Shown here: one piece after another, positions 34,322 to 43,676 of the stretch
Position numbering within the stretch: position 1 is the stretch's first letter
Layout: each line of letters opens with the position of its first letter
From: Holophagales bacterium
GTDB taxonomy: Bacteria > Acidobacteriota > Thermoanaerobaculia > Multivoradales > Multivoraceae
Direction of reading: 5' to 3'
Assembly (NCBI GenBank): GCA_009836625.1
Contig: VXVC01000001.1
Location: 62,001-126,000 of the forward strand
Length of the DNA: 64,000 nt
Notes under the pieces: generated by a model
Database searches by the model: none
Seen by the model: only the letters and a program-made list of their open reading frames with translations
Told to the model about the DNA's origin: nothing
Program-made: the position numbers and the translations under genes

Positions 34322-35254
34322 ATGGACGAACTCGTTTCCATCGGCGCTCCGCCGCCCGTCGCCGGCGTGTCGCGCCTGCCGCGGCCGGACTGGCTGCGCA
34401 TCCGGCTCAGCACGCCGGAGCCCTATCACCGCGTTCGCCGGCTGATGGAAGGCCTGAACCTGAACACGGTGTGCGAGGAAGCGCGTTGCCCGAACATCTA
34501 CGAGTGCTGGGGCGAGCACGGCACGGCGACGTTCATGATCCTGGGCGACACCTGCACCCGCCGCTGCGGGTTCTGCGCCGTCCACACGGGGCGTCCGGCG
34601 CCCGGCGTCGACGCGGACGAACCGGCGCGGGTGGCGGAAGCCGCGGCTGCCATGGGCCTGCGCCACGTCGTCGTCACCTCGGTGGACCGCGACGATCTTC
34701 CGGACGGCGGCGCCGGGCACTTCGCCGACACGATCCGCGCGATCCGGGAGCAGTTGCCTGGGGCCGCAGTCGAGGTGCTGACTCCGGACTTCCGGGGCGT
34801 GGAGGATGCGCTCGACATCGTGCTCGCCGAGCGTCCGGAGGTCTTCTCGCACAACATGGAGACAGTTCCCCGGCTCTACCGGCAGGCGCGTCCCGGCAGC
34901 AGCTACGAGCGAAGCCTGGCGCTGCTGGCGGAGGCGGCGGCCAGGCGCGACAGCGGCTGCTACGAAGGCAGGGTGAAGACGGGTCTGATGGTGGGCCTGG
35001 GCGAGACGATGGCCGAACTCGAAGCGACGATCCGGGACATCCGGTCGGCGGGAACCGGGATCCTCACCATCGGCCAGTACCTGCAGCCGACTCGCGACCA
35101 CCTGCCGGTCGACCGCTACGTGCACCCGGACGAGTTCGCCCGGCTGCGCGGCTTCGCTCTCGGCCTGGGCTTTCGGCACTGCGAGTCGGGTCCGCTGGTG
35201 CGCAGCAGCTATCACGCCCACGAGCACGTCGGCGATCCGGCTGCCAGCCTCTGA
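34322..35254 (+). CDS. lipA: Lipoyl synthase
   Basis: Radical SAM enzyme that inserts two sulphur atoms into protein-bound octanoate. The 310-residue product has the auxiliary-cluster cysteines Cys51, Cys56 and Cys62 (CEEARCPNIYEC), the radical SAM triad Cys78, Cys82, Cys85 (TCTRRCGFC) and the C-terminal serine motif VRSSYHAHEHV that ligates the auxiliary cluster. It follows lipB closely and precedes a proline dehydrogenase gene by 10 bp. Confidence 0.98.
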   Translation: MDELVSIGAPPPVAGVSRLPRPDWLRIRLSTPEPYHRVRRLMEGLNLNTVCEEARCPNIYECWGEHGTATFMILGDTCTRRCGFCAVHTGRPAPGVDADEPARVAEAAAAMGLRHVVVTSVDRDDLPDGGAGHFADTIRAIREQLPGAAVEVLTPDFRGVEDALDIVLAERPEVFSHNMETVPRLYRQARPGSSYERSLALLAEAAARRDSGCYEGRVKTGLMVGLGETMAELEATIRDIRSAGTGILTIGQYLQPTRDHLPVDRYVHPDEFARLRGFALGLGFRHCESGPLVRSSYHAHEHVGDPAASL

Positions 35255-35264
35255 TGGAGCCGCC

Positions 35265-36242
35265 ATGACCGTCTTCTCGAGGGTCGTCGGCTGGTCCCTG
35301 CCGCTGATGCCGCCGCCGCTGGTGCGCTGGGCGGCCGCGCCCTACGTGGCCGGCGACGAGCCGGCGGACGCCCTCGACTGCGCCGCCGCGCTCAACCGCC
35401 GCGGACTCGCCGGCACCCTGGCGCTGCTGGGCGAGGAGATCGACAGCCCGAAACTCGCCGCCGAGGGAACGGGGCTCTATCTCGACCTCGTCGACGCGCT
35501 CGCCGACCGCGGTCTCGACTGCAACGTGTCGGTGAAGCTGACGCTGCTGGGCCTCAAGGTCTCCCGCGGCCTCTGCCGCGATCACCTGTTCGAACTCGTC
35601 CGGCGGGCGGAGACCCGCGGCAACTTCGTCCGGATCGACATGGAGGACCACACCTGCACCACGGCCACCCTGGACCTCTACCGGGAGGCCGTGGCCGCTT
35701 CGCGAACGCGCGCCGCGATCGGAGGTCCGACGGGTTCCGGCGCCGGCGGCGACGCGGTCGGCGTGGTGCTCCAGGCCTACCTGCACCGCACTCTCGCCGA
35801 CATCGCGGCGCTGCCCGAGCGCGCCAACGTGCGCCTGTGCAAGGGCATCTACGTCGAACCGCCAGGCGTGGCGATCCAGGACTACGGCAAGGTGCGCCGG
35901 AACTTCCTGGCCTGCCTCGAGGCCCTGTTCGACCGCGGCGCCTACGTCGGCATCGCCACCCACGACGACTACCTGCTCCGGCAATCGGCGGCGATGATCG
36001 AGCGCCGCGGCCTCGCGGGCGACCGCTACGAGTTCCAGATGCTGCTGGGGGTGACCGAGGAGCGTCGCGACCGGCTGGCGAGGGCCGGGCACCGCGTGCG
36101 GATCTACGTGCCCTACGGCCGGCAGTGGTACGCCTACTCGACCCGCCGCCTGCGCGAGAACCCGAGCATCGCCGGCCACGTGGCGCGGGCGTTCTTCCTG
36201 CGCCTGATGCGCGGGCAGACGGGCACCGACTGGGGCAAGTAG
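35265..36242 (+). CDS. Proline dehydrogenase (monofunctional)
   Basis: FAD enzyme oxidising L-proline to pyrroline-5-carboxylate. The 325-residue product is a TIM-barrel ProDH without the P5C dehydrogenase half of PutA: FVRIDMEDHTCTTATLDLYR near residue 123, VGVVLQAYLHRTLADI near 165, NVRLCKGIYVEP near 187, YEFQMLLGVTEERRD near 255 and the C-terminal IYVPYGRQWYAYSTRRLREN. It lies next to proC, which makes proline from the same intermediate. Confidence 0.93.
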   Translation: MTVFSRVVGWSLPLMPPPLVRWAAAPYVAGDEPADALDCAAALNRRGLAGTLALLGEEIDSPKLAAEGTGLYLDLVDALADRGLDCNVSVKLTLLGLKVSRGLCRDHLFELVRRAETRGNFVRIDMEDHTCTTATLDLYREAVAASRTRAAIGGPTGSGAGGDAVGVVLQAYLHRTLADIAALPERANVRLCKGIYVEPPGVAIQDYGKVRRNFLACLEALFDRGAYVGIATHDDYLLRQSAAMIERRGLAGDRYEFQMLLGVTEERRDRLARAGHRVRIYVPYGRQWYAYSTRRLRENPSIAGHVARAFFLRLMRGQTGTDWGK

Positions 36243-36306
36243 GGCAGAATCGTCGCCTTCCGCGAGCGCGCCAGCTTCGCGGTTCATCTCAGAGGGAGAC
36301 GGGAAG

Positions 36307-37155
36307 GTGACTGCGAGTATCGACAGGGACGCTGCCCGAAGCGGCGAAGCCCGCGTCGCCGTGATCGGCGCGGGCGAGATGGGCCGAACGTTGATCGGCG
36401 GCTGGCTGGATGCCGGCGCCGTCGACGCCGGGTCCATCTTCGCGACCGCCGGACACGAGGAGCGGATCGCGGCCGTGGGCGAGAGGTTCGGGATCGAGGG
36501 CGCGGTCGACAACCGCCGCGCCGCCGAGTTCGGCGACATCGTTCTGCTGGCGGTCAAGCCGCAGACGGCGGACGAGGTGCTTCAGGAGATTGGCGATCTG
36601 CTCCATCCGGACCAGGTCCTCGTCTCCATTCTCGCTTCGGTCCGAACGTCCTACATCGAGGATCGCGTGCCGGCCGAGGTTCCGGTCGTGCGCGCGATGC
36701 CGAACACGCCGAGCCGAGTCGCCGCCGGCATGACCGCTCTGTCGCCGGGCCGTTTCGCGTCCGCCGACCACGTGGCGCAGGCGGAGCGCCTGTTCCTGCC
36801 GCTCGGGCGCACCGTGGTGGCAGACGAGAAACACATGGACGCGATCACCGGGCTGTCGGCTTCGGGCCCGGCGTTCCTCTACATCGTGATCGAGGCGCTG
36901 GCGGAAGGCGGCGTCAAGGCCGGCCTGCCGCGGAAGATGGCGATCGAGCTCGCGGCCCAGACCTGCCTCGGCGCAGGCAAGATGGTCATCGACACGGACC
37001 GGCACCCGGCCCTGCTCAAGGACGAGGTGACGACGCCGGCCGGCTGCACCGTCGACGGCATTCTGCGCCTGGAGGAAGGTGGTCTCCGGGTGACGCTGAT
37101 CAAGGCGATCATCGAGGCGGCCGCGCGCGCCCGCGAACTCGTGCCCGACGAGTAG
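36307..37155 (+). CDS. proC: Pyrroline-5-carboxylate reductase
   Basis: NAD(P)H-dependent last step of proline synthesis. The 282-residue product has the Rossmann motif VIGAGEMGRTLIGGWLDAG near residue 19, VRAMPNTPSRVAAGMTAL near 131, AITGLSASGPAFLYIVIEAL near 179 and the C-terminal LKDEVTTPAGCTVDGILRLE of the dimer domain. GTG 36307 is preceded by AGGGAGACGGGAAG. Upstream neighbour is proline dehydrogenase, which catalyses the opposite overall conversion. Confidence 0.97.
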   Translation: MTASIDRDAARSGEARVAVIGAGEMGRTLIGGWLDAGAVDAGSIFATAGHEERIAAVGERFGIEGAVDNRRAAEFGDIVLLAVKPQTADEVLQEIGDLLHPDQVLVSILASVRTSYIEDRVPAEVPVVRAMPNTPSRVAAGMTALSPGRFASADHVAQAERLFLPLGRTVVADEKHMDAITGLSASGPAFLYIVIEALAEGGVKAGLPRKMAIELAAQTCLGAGKMVIDTDRHPALLKDEVTTPAGCTVDGILRLEEGGLRVTLIKAIIEAAARARELVPDE

Positions 37156-37163
37156 GAGCGCCC

Positions 37164-38879
37164 ATGCTTCGCTCCCTGCGCGTCCGGAACCTGGCCGTGA
37201 TTGAACGGGCGGAACTCGAGTTCGGGCCCGGGCTGAACGTGGTCACCGGCGAGACGGGAGCGGGCAAGTCCCTGGTCGTCGATTCGCTTTCGCTGCTCGC
37301 CGGGGGGCGCGCAAGTTCGGAGATGATCCGTACGGGCGCCGGCACGCTGGCGGTGAGCGGCCTCTTCGAGTCCTCGGGCGCCGCATGGCGCGGTCAGCTC
37401 GAAGAGGCCGGTGTGCCGGCGGACGGCGACGAACTCCTGGTGCGCCGGGAGGTCACCCGGGAGGGACGCAACCGGGTGTTCGTCAACGACCATCCGGTCA
37501 CCGCGAGGCTGCTTTCGACGGTCGCCCACGGTCTGATCCGCATCTTCGGCCAGCGGGACGAACTCGGCATGCTGTCGGCCGACCTCCAGCGGGCCTGGCT
37601 CGACCGCTCCGGCGGCGACTCGCTGGCGGCGCTGGTCGATTCATGCCGCGAGGCCTGGGGCGCCTACCGCGAGGCTGCCGACCGGCTCGAGCGGCTCTCC
37701 CTGGACGACCAGCTTCGCCAGGAACGGATCGACCTCCTGAAGTTCCAGACCTCGGAGATCGACGCCGCGCGTCTGCTGCCCGGCGAGGACGAAGAGCTTC
37801 GGGCCGAGCGCGAGGTGCTCCGCCACGCCGAGGCGATCGCGGGGGCGCTGCACCGGGCGATCTCCCTGCTCAGCGACGACGAGCTGGCGGTCGACGGTCG
37901 AGTCGCGCAGGCCGGGAACGCGCTTTCGGACATTTCGCGGTGGCAGCCGGAGGCCGCGTCCTGGGTCGAGACCCTGGCCGGGGTCGGCGCGAGCGTGAAC
38001 GACCTCGCGCGGGAGTTGCGGAGCCGGGCGGCCGGCTGCGAGTCGGAGCCGGCCCGTCTGAACCAGATCGAGGAGCGGTTGAGCGTGATCGAGCGTCTGA
38101 CCCGCAAGCACGGCGGCAGCAGCTCGGATGTCCTGGAGCACGGCCGCCGCCTGGCGGAGGAACTGTTCGAGCTGGAGACCGCGGATGTTCGCCGGGAGGA
38201 GGTGGAGCGGGAAGCCGCCGAGCGCCTCGCCGAGTACGCCGGGCACGCCGAGGCGCTCTCCGCTGCCCGGCGGGAACGGGCCGGCGCCCTCGAGCGCGAG
38301 GTCCACGGTCATCTCCTGGACCTGGCCTTCGAGCGGGCGGCGTTCGAGGTGGAGATCGCCCGCGAGCCTCGCGCCGGCAGTCCGCTCGAGCTCGATGGCG
38401 AGCGGATCGCTTTCGACGCCCGGGGCGTCGACCGGGTCGCCTACCGGTTCAGCGCGAATCCGGGCGAGGATCTGCGGCCGCTGTCGCGGGTCGCTTCGGG
38501 CGGGGAGCTGGCGCGCCTGTTCCTGGCGCTCCAGACCGCGGTCCGGGGCGGCGGCCCGGCCGAGGGTTCGACCCTCGTGTTCGACGAAGTGGACTCCGGC
38601 GTCGGCGGCGCCGAGGCGGCGATCGTCGGCCGGAAGCTCCAGCGGCTCGCCGACGGCGGCCAGATCCTGGCGGTGACCCACCTGCCCCAGGTGGCGTCCC
38701 GCGGCAACCGCCACCTCGAAGTGAAGAAGGAGGTCCACGCCGGCCGCACCCGAGTCGACGTCCACCGCCTCGACCACGAGCACCGCATCGAAGAAGTCGC
38801 CCGCATGCTCGCCGGGGAACACGTCACGGAAGCCTCCCGCTCAGCCGCCGCGGAACTGCTCGCCGCCGGGACCGAGTAG
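37164..38879 (+). CDS. recN: DNA repair protein RecN
   Basis: SMC-like ATPase acting early in double-strand break repair. The 571-residue product has the Walker A motif NVVTGETGAGKSLVVDSLSL near residue 26, long central coiled coils, the ABC signature LSRVASGGELARLFLAL near 435 and Walker B STLVFDEVDSGVGG near 465. It starts 8 bp after proC, so it is likely in the same transcript and not under its own SOS promoter. Confidence 0.97.
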   Translation: MLRSLRVRNLAVIERAELEFGPGLNVVTGETGAGKSLVVDSLSLLAGGRASSEMIRTGAGTLAVSGLFESSGAAWRGQLEEAGVPADGDELLVRREVTREGRNRVFVNDHPVTARLLSTVAHGLIRIFGQRDELGMLSADLQRAWLDRSGGDSLAALVDSCREAWGAYREAADRLERLSLDDQLRQERIDLLKFQTSEIDAARLLPGEDEELRAEREVLRHAEAIAGALHRAISLLSDDELAVDGRVAQAGNALSDISRWQPEAASWVETLAGVGASVNDLARELRSRAAGCESEPARLNQIEERLSVIERLTRKHGGSSSDVLEHGRRLAEELFELETADVRREEVEREAAERLAEYAGHAEALSAARRERAGALEREVHGHLLDLAFERAAFEVEIAREPRAGSPLELDGERIAFDARGVDRVAYRFSANPGEDLRPLSRVASGGELARLFLALQTAVRGGGPAEGSTLVFDEVDSGVGGAEAAIVGRKLQRLADGGQILAVTHLPQVASRGNRHLEVKKEVHAGRTRVDVHRLDHEHRIEEVARMLAGEHVTEASRSAAAELLAAGTE

Positions 38880-38907
38880 CGGAGCCAAGTCGCTAGGCTC
38901 ACCAGCC

Positions 38908-39495
38908 ATGCTCGACGTATGGCCCTGGGACGGCGACCTGAACGAGGTGAGAGCGGCCCTCTCCGGAGGGCGGATCCTGGCGATCCCGACTGAATCCTCC
39001 TACGGCCTGGCCGTCGATCCACGTTCGATAGCAGGCGTCGAGGCGATCTACCGCCTCAAGGAGCGGGAACGAGGCAAGCCGCTGCCGGTCGTGGTGGCCA
39101 GCCTTGAACAGGTCATCGACCTCGGCGTCGAACCGAACGAGGCGATCCGGTTTGCCGAAGCACACTGGCCGGCGCCGCTTACCGTCGTGGCGCCTCTACG
39201 GTCGGGCGTGTCCGTGCCGGCGGCCGCCGGGGGAGACACGCTGGCGGTGCGGGTGCCGGACCACGACCGACTCCGTGGATTCGTTCAGGCTCTCGGTCAT
39301 CCGCTGACCGCGACCAGCGCGAACCGGAGCGGCGAGCCGCCCGCGTGCGACCTGGCCGACCTCGAACCGATCCTCGACGCCACCGGCGCGCTGGTGATTG
39401 GCGGCGAGCGGACCCCCGGGGGGCTGGCATCCACCGTGGTATCTTGGACTTCCGCCGGTTTGCGGGTGTTGCGCCGCGGGCGCTTCGAGTTCTGA
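38908..39495 (+). CDS. tsaC: Threonylcarbamoyl-AMP synthase (TsaC/YrdC family)
   Basis: Makes threonylcarbamoyl-AMP from threonine, bicarbonate and ATP for the t6A37 modification of ANN-decoding tRNAs. The 195-residue product has GGRILAIPTESSYGLAVDPR near 22, IYRLKERERGKPLPVVVASL near 47 and LTATSANRSGEPPACDLADL near 131, matching the single-domain YrdC form (no Sua5 C-terminal domain). Confidence 0.93.
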   Translation: MLDVWPWDGDLNEVRAALSGGRILAIPTESSYGLAVDPRSIAGVEAIYRLKERERGKPLPVVVASLEQVIDLGVEPNEAIRFAEAHWPAPLTVVAPLRSGVSVPAAAGGDTLAVRVPDHDRLRGFVQALGHPLTATSANRSGEPPACDLADLEPILDATGALVIGGERTPGGLASTVVSWTSAGLRVLRRGRFEF

Positions 39496-39537
39496 TCCCG
39501 CGGCCCGCGCAGTCGTCAGGGCCAAGACTCAAAGACC

Positions 39538-41388
39538 GTGAGCCGATCCGCCGTCTCCCTCGTCGCGCTCCTTTGCGCCTGGAATCTGCCGCAGGCGGCG
39601 CCGGTAGAGGCTCAGGAGCCGGTCGCCGCGTCACGCACCGCGGGAGCCCCCGCGGTCGACCTGGACGGCGACGAGATCGGGGTCGACGAAGTCGCCCGCG
39701 GCCAGACCGGCTACGGCCTGTCCGTGTTCGCTGGCAGCGAGCCGGAGCGCTTCGGCGTCGAGGTCGTCGGTGTCCTGCGCGAGATGGACCCTGGCACGAG
39801 CTTCATCGTCGCCCGGTTGAGCGGCAAGGGGCTCGAGGAGTCGGGGGTGGTGGCCGGAATGAGCGGCAGTCCGGTCTACATCGACGACCGCCTGGCCGGC
39901 GCCGTGGCCTACTCCTGGGCGTTCACCAGCGAGGCTCTGGCGCTGATCACGCCGATCGCCGCGATGCGGCAGTTGAGCGCGCTCGATCCGGGCCAAGCGG
40001 CCGGCGGCTCGCTAGGTCTGTCTGCTCCGGGAGCGCCCGCGCCCTTCGAGCGCTCGGTGCGGCAGATCCTCGAACCTCCGGAGGACGTGGCCGAGGCTGT
40101 CCGCGAAGTCGTGGCCGAGCAGCTTGGGGCTCTGTTGACCCCGTCCGACTGGGGCGGCCGCGGCGCCTCGATCGCCATGCTGGGCTTCGGCGAGCCGGTG
40201 CGGCGGATGCTCGCCGCCGCTCCCGCCGGGCGGGCTGAGGCCTTCGACGCACCCGAACTCGGCGCGGGCAGCGCGGTTGCTGGCGTCCTGATCGACGGCG
40301 ACCTGAAGCTCGCGGTCGGCGGCACGGTGACCCGCGTGGAGGACGGTGAAGTGCTGGCCATGGGTCACCCCTATCTCGGCGTCGGACCCCTGGGAGTGCC
40401 GATGGCGACGGTGGAAGTGGTCGGCGTTGTCCCCCGGCTCAACAGCTCGACCCGGCTCAGCAACATCGGTCCTGTGGTCGGCGCCTTCGACCAGGATCGC
40501 TTCGCCGGGCTCAGGGGCACGCTCGGCGCCGAGGCCCGGACGATCCCGATGACGATCGATGTGGAGACGCCGAACGGCGAGTCTCGACGTTTCGACCTTC
40601 GGCTCGCCGACCTGCCGATCATGCTGCCGTCGCTGGTCGGCATCCCGACCATGCAGGCACTCGATTCGGCCTCGTACGGCGCCGGCGAGAGCAGCCTCGA
40701 CATGACCGGCACCTTGCGGCTGCGAGGCCACGCCGACGTGCCGCTGCGCCAGGTCTTCGACGGCTCGAACCCCGGCATCCGCGCCGCCTTCTACCTCATC
40801 GCCCTGGTGGGCGCCCTGGTCCACTCGGACTACGAGGCGGTGGAGGTGGAGGGCATCGACCTGACTCTGACGCAGGGCCACGCTCCCCGCATGATCACCA
40901 TCGAGCGGGCCCAGGCATCGTCCAGCCGGGTTCGCGCGGGCGACACGGTCCAGGTCGTCTTCGATTTGCGCCGGCATCGCGGCGACCGCTTCCAGGAGAC
41001 GCTGGACGTGGTCGTTCCCGAGGACCGGCGCCCCGGCCGCTACTACCTGTTCGTGGGCGACGGCGTCAGCATCGACGCCGCCCGCCTCCAGCTTCAGCCA
41101 GGCAAGGCCTCCTCTCTCGAGGACGAGCTGAAACTGCTGCGGTCCTTCCAGTCCCAGAGCCGGCTCGCCGCGCTCGGCGTCGTGCCGGCGCGTGGGCTGA
41201 TCGTCGAAGGTCGACCGCTGCCGGACCTGCCGGCCACCGTGCGGTCGATCTGGCAGGCGTCGCCGCTGCAGGGGGAGCCGCGGGCCCTGAACCTGGCGAT
41301 TGTCAGCGAAGACGGTCGCGATCTCGGCACGCCGCTCGACGGTCTGTTCCGGATCGACCTCCAGATCCTGCCGGGCACGACGCCGTGA
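39538..41388 (+). CDS. Secreted SpoIVB-type (S55 family) serine peptidase-like protein
   Basis: A 616-residue protein with a signal peptide (SAVSLVALLCAWNLPQAAPVEA). Residues ~50-290 resemble the S55 domain of SpoIVB: GQTGYGLSVFAGSEPERFGV, then VVAGMSGSPVYIDDRLAGAV with the putative nucleophile Ser in GMSGSP (about residue 107), and VLAMGHPYLGVGPLGVPMATV near 278. The rest is probably beta-rich. In endospore formers SpoIVB is a signalling protease; no sporulation genes are seen here. GTG 39538; its stop overlaps the next gene (GTGA). Confidence 0.8.
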   Translation: MSRSAVSLVALLCAWNLPQAAPVEAQEPVAASRTAGAPAVDLDGDEIGVDEVARGQTGYGLSVFAGSEPERFGVEVVGVLREMDPGTSFIVARLSGKGLEESGVVAGMSGSPVYIDDRLAGAVAYSWAFTSEALALITPIAAMRQLSALDPGQAAGGSLGLSAPGAPAPFERSVRQILEPPEDVAEAVREVVAEQLGALLTPSDWGGRGASIAMLGFGEPVRRMLAAAPAGRAEAFDAPELGAGSAVAGVLIDGDLKLAVGGTVTRVEDGEVLAMGHPYLGVGPLGVPMATVEVVGVVPRLNSSTRLSNIGPVVGAFDQDRFAGLRGTLGAEARTIPMTIDVETPNGESRRFDLRLADLPIMLPSLVGIPTMQALDSASYGAGESSLDMTGTLRLRGHADVPLRQVFDGSNPGIRAAFYLIALVGALVHSDYEAVEVEGIDLTLTQGHAPRMITIERAQASSSRVRAGDTVQVVFDLRRHRGDRFQETLDVVVPEDRRPGRYYLFVGDGVSIDAARLQLQPGKASSLEDELKLLRSFQSQSRLAALGVVPARGLIVEGRPLPDLPATVRSIWQASPLQGEPRALNLAIVSEDGRDLGTPLDGLFRIDLQILPGTTP

Positions 41389-43676
41389 GGAGACGGCACC
41401 GTACCGCCGCGGCGACGGCCGCGGCCGCGATCCTGCTGCTCGCCGGCACCGGGACCACCGCCGCCTCGGAGGTCCAGATCTGGCGCGCCAACAGTCAGGC
41501 CGCCTTCCTTGCCGGCGAGCTGGTCGACGTCAGCGTGGATCGCCTGGGTGTTCTGAGGCTGGCGCAGCGCGCGGAGCAGATCGCCACCCTTTCCGAGCCC
41601 TTCCTGTTCTCCTTTGCCGGCGCGAACGGCCGCTTCGCGGCCGGGACCGGAAACTCGGGCAAGGTGCTCGAGATCAGCGCCGGTGCCGACGCCGGCTCGG
41701 TTGCCGAACTCTTCGCGGCCGAGGAACCCGAGATCTTCGCGGTCTGGGTCGACGGTGCCGGTGTCGTCTACGCCGGCTCGTCGCCGGACGGCAAGGTGTA
41801 CCGCAAGCGCCCGGACGGGGAAGTCGAGGCCGTCTTCGATCCCGAGGCGAAGTACATCTGGGCGCTCCTGGGCGATGGCGACGGCGGTCTGCTGGTGGGC
41901 ACCGGCCCGGAGGGTGAGCTCCATCGGGTCGACCTGGGAAGTGGCGAGTCGACCCTGCTCTATGACAGCACGGATCTGCACATCCGCTCGCTCGCCCGGC
42001 GCGCGGACGGCACGCTGTTCGCCGGCACGGCTGGCGAGGGTCTCCTGCTGGAGATCGACACGGAGGGAGCGGCCCGCACCCTCTACGACGCGGCCGGGCC
42101 GGAGGTGTTGGCGATCGTTCCGGGCGAGGAAGGCGCCTTCTACGCGACCGCCCTGGCCTCCGAGGCGAGCTTCGTCGACCTGACCAGCGCGCGCCGATCC
42201 TCCTCGGGCGGTTCGTCGAGCGGGACCACCAGCCGCACCGGCGGCAATGGCGGCAGTTCGACGGAATCGAACGATCAGACGACCCAGGTCACGGCCCAGG
42301 CCGGGGCGATCTCGGTCGGCAGTCGCGCCGCTTCGTTCAAGGGACCTCGTTCCGAGGTACTGCGGATCGATGGAAGCGGCTCGGTCGAGTCGATCTGGAA
42401 GTTCGAGGCCGAGACGGTGTACGCCCTGAGCTACCAGCAGGGCAGGCTCTGGGTCGCCACCGGCCAGGAGGGCAAGCTGTTCAGCTACCAGAACGAGCAG
42501 ATGGTGCTGGAGAAGGATCTCGACCAGGGTCAGATCGTCGGGCTCGCGGAGGGGCCCGCGGGTCCCGTCTTCGCGAGCACGAACGCGGCGGCCGTCTACG
42601 GCTTCGTCGGCGGCGGGTCCGCCGGGTTGGCGGAGCGGGGCACGGTCACCGCCAAGCCGCTCGACGCGTCGTCGGTGGCGAGCTTCGGTTCGATCCGCTG
42701 GCGCGGCCGCGCCGGCGACGGAGTCGAGGTCGCGCTCTCGGCCCGCAGCGGCATGAGCTCGACGCCGGACGAGACCTGGTCCGGGTGGACGATGGCCTCC
42801 GTGGCGCGGGAGGCGCCGCTCTCCGACCTGCCGCCGGGCCGGTACCTGCAGTGGCGGGCCGAACTTCGCGGCAGCGGTGACCGGACCCCCGAGGTCGTGG
42901 CGGTCGAGGTCACCTACCGCCAGCACAACCGCAAGCCGGAGATCAAGAAGCTGGAGGTCCTGCCGGCGGGCACGATCCTGGTGCCGACGAACTTCAACCC
43001 CTCGAACCAGGCCTACGAACCGGCGCACCCGAACCGCGACCGCATCTTCACCGTCGTCGGGGACCCGGCGCAGACCCAGAGAGGCTCCACCAAGACCCTC
43101 TGGAAGCTCGGCTACCGGACCCTGCGCTGGGAGGCCGAGGATCCGAACAAGGACCGTCTCCGCTACCGGCTCTCGTTCGCCCGCGAGGCGGCGCTGGCGG
43201 CAGCCGGCGAGGACGGCGGGGACGAGGAGGGTCCGTGGCTGGAGGTGGCGGACGACCTGAAGGCGACGTTCTTCAGCTTCGACGCCACTGTGCTGCCGGA
43301 CGGTGTCTATCGCTTCCGCGTGGAAGCCAGTGACCGGCTCGACAACGTCGCCGGTGAGGCGCTGGAGGCGGAGGAGATATCCGCCGCGGTGGTCGTCGAC
43401 CACAGTCCCGCCCGGCTCGTCTCCGCGACCCGTGACGGCGACCGGGTGACGGCGGTGGTCGAGGACGCCTGGAGCCCGTTGCGTGAAGCGGTGATCAGTG
43501 TCAACGCGGGTGAATGGCGTTCCGTCCGGGTCGAGGACGGCCTCCTCGACAGCCAGCGCGAGACGCTTTCCACCCCGGCTCCGGAGGGCGCCCGCCTGCT
43601 GCTGCTGCGGCTGACCGACGCCGCCCACAATGTCACCACCATCGACCTCTCAGGCCAACTCGGGAGCGGCCAATGA
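41385..43676 (+). CDS. Secreted beta-propeller protein with C-terminal Ig/Fn3-like region
   Basis: A 763-residue secreted protein (signal: TAAATAAAAILLLAGTGTTA). Residues ~60-430 contain repeats of the type AGTGNSGKVLEI, AGSSPDGKVYRK, VGTGPEGELHRV, AGTAGEGLLLEI and VATGQEGKLFSY, indicating a beta-propeller. A Ser/Gly/Thr-rich linker (~268-303) interrupts it. The C-terminal part (FGSIRWRGRAGDGVEVALSA, later LPDGVYRFRVEASDRLDNVA) looks like beta-sandwich domains. It overlaps the S55 peptidase gene and coaD by 4 bp each. Function unknown; partner or substrate of the peptidase is a reasonable guess. Confidence 0.78.
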   Translation: MRRRHRTAAATAAAAILLLAGTGTTAASEVQIWRANSQAAFLAGELVDVSVDRLGVLRLAQRAEQIATLSEPFLFSFAGANGRFAAGTGNSGKVLEISAGADAGSVAELFAAEEPEIFAVWVDGAGVVYAGSSPDGKVYRKRPDGEVEAVFDPEAKYIWALLGDGDGGLLVGTGPEGELHRVDLGSGESTLLYDSTDLHIRSLARRADGTLFAGTAGEGLLLEIDTEGAARTLYDAAGPEVLAIVPGEEGAFYATALASEASFVDLTSARRSSSGGSSSGTTSRTGGNGGSSTESNDQTTQVTAQAGAISVGSRAASFKGPRSEVLRIDGSGSVESIWKFEAETVYALSYQQGRLWVATGQEGKLFSYQNEQMVLEKDLDQGQIVGLAEGPAGPVFASTNAAAVYGFVGGGSAGLAERGTVTAKPLDASSVASFGSIRWRGRAGDGVEVALSARSGMSSTPDETWSGWTMASVAREAPLSDLPPGRYLQWRAELRGSGDRTPEVVAVEVTYRQHNRKPEIKKLEVLPAGTILVPTNFNPSNQAYEPAHPNRDRIFTVVGDPAQTQRGSTKTLWKLGYRTLRWEAEDPNKDRLRYRLSFAREAALAAAGEDGGDEEGPWLEVADDLKATFFSFDATVLPDGVYRFRVEASDRLDNVAGEALEAEEISAAVVVDHSPARLVSATRDGDRVTAVVEDAWSPLREAVISVNAGEWRSVRVEDGLLDSQRETLSTPAPEGARLLLLRLTDAAHNVTTIDLSGQLGSGQ

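Noticed and set aside
37110-37170. SOS operator before recN
   Set aside because: Only 8 bp separate proC and recN and no LexA-type palindrome is present.
41094-43628. 844-codon open frame antisense to the beta-propeller gene
   Set aside because: A mirror of a high-GC coding frame: Arg/Gly/Asp/Val-rich without domains, whereas the plus strand has signal peptide and repeats.
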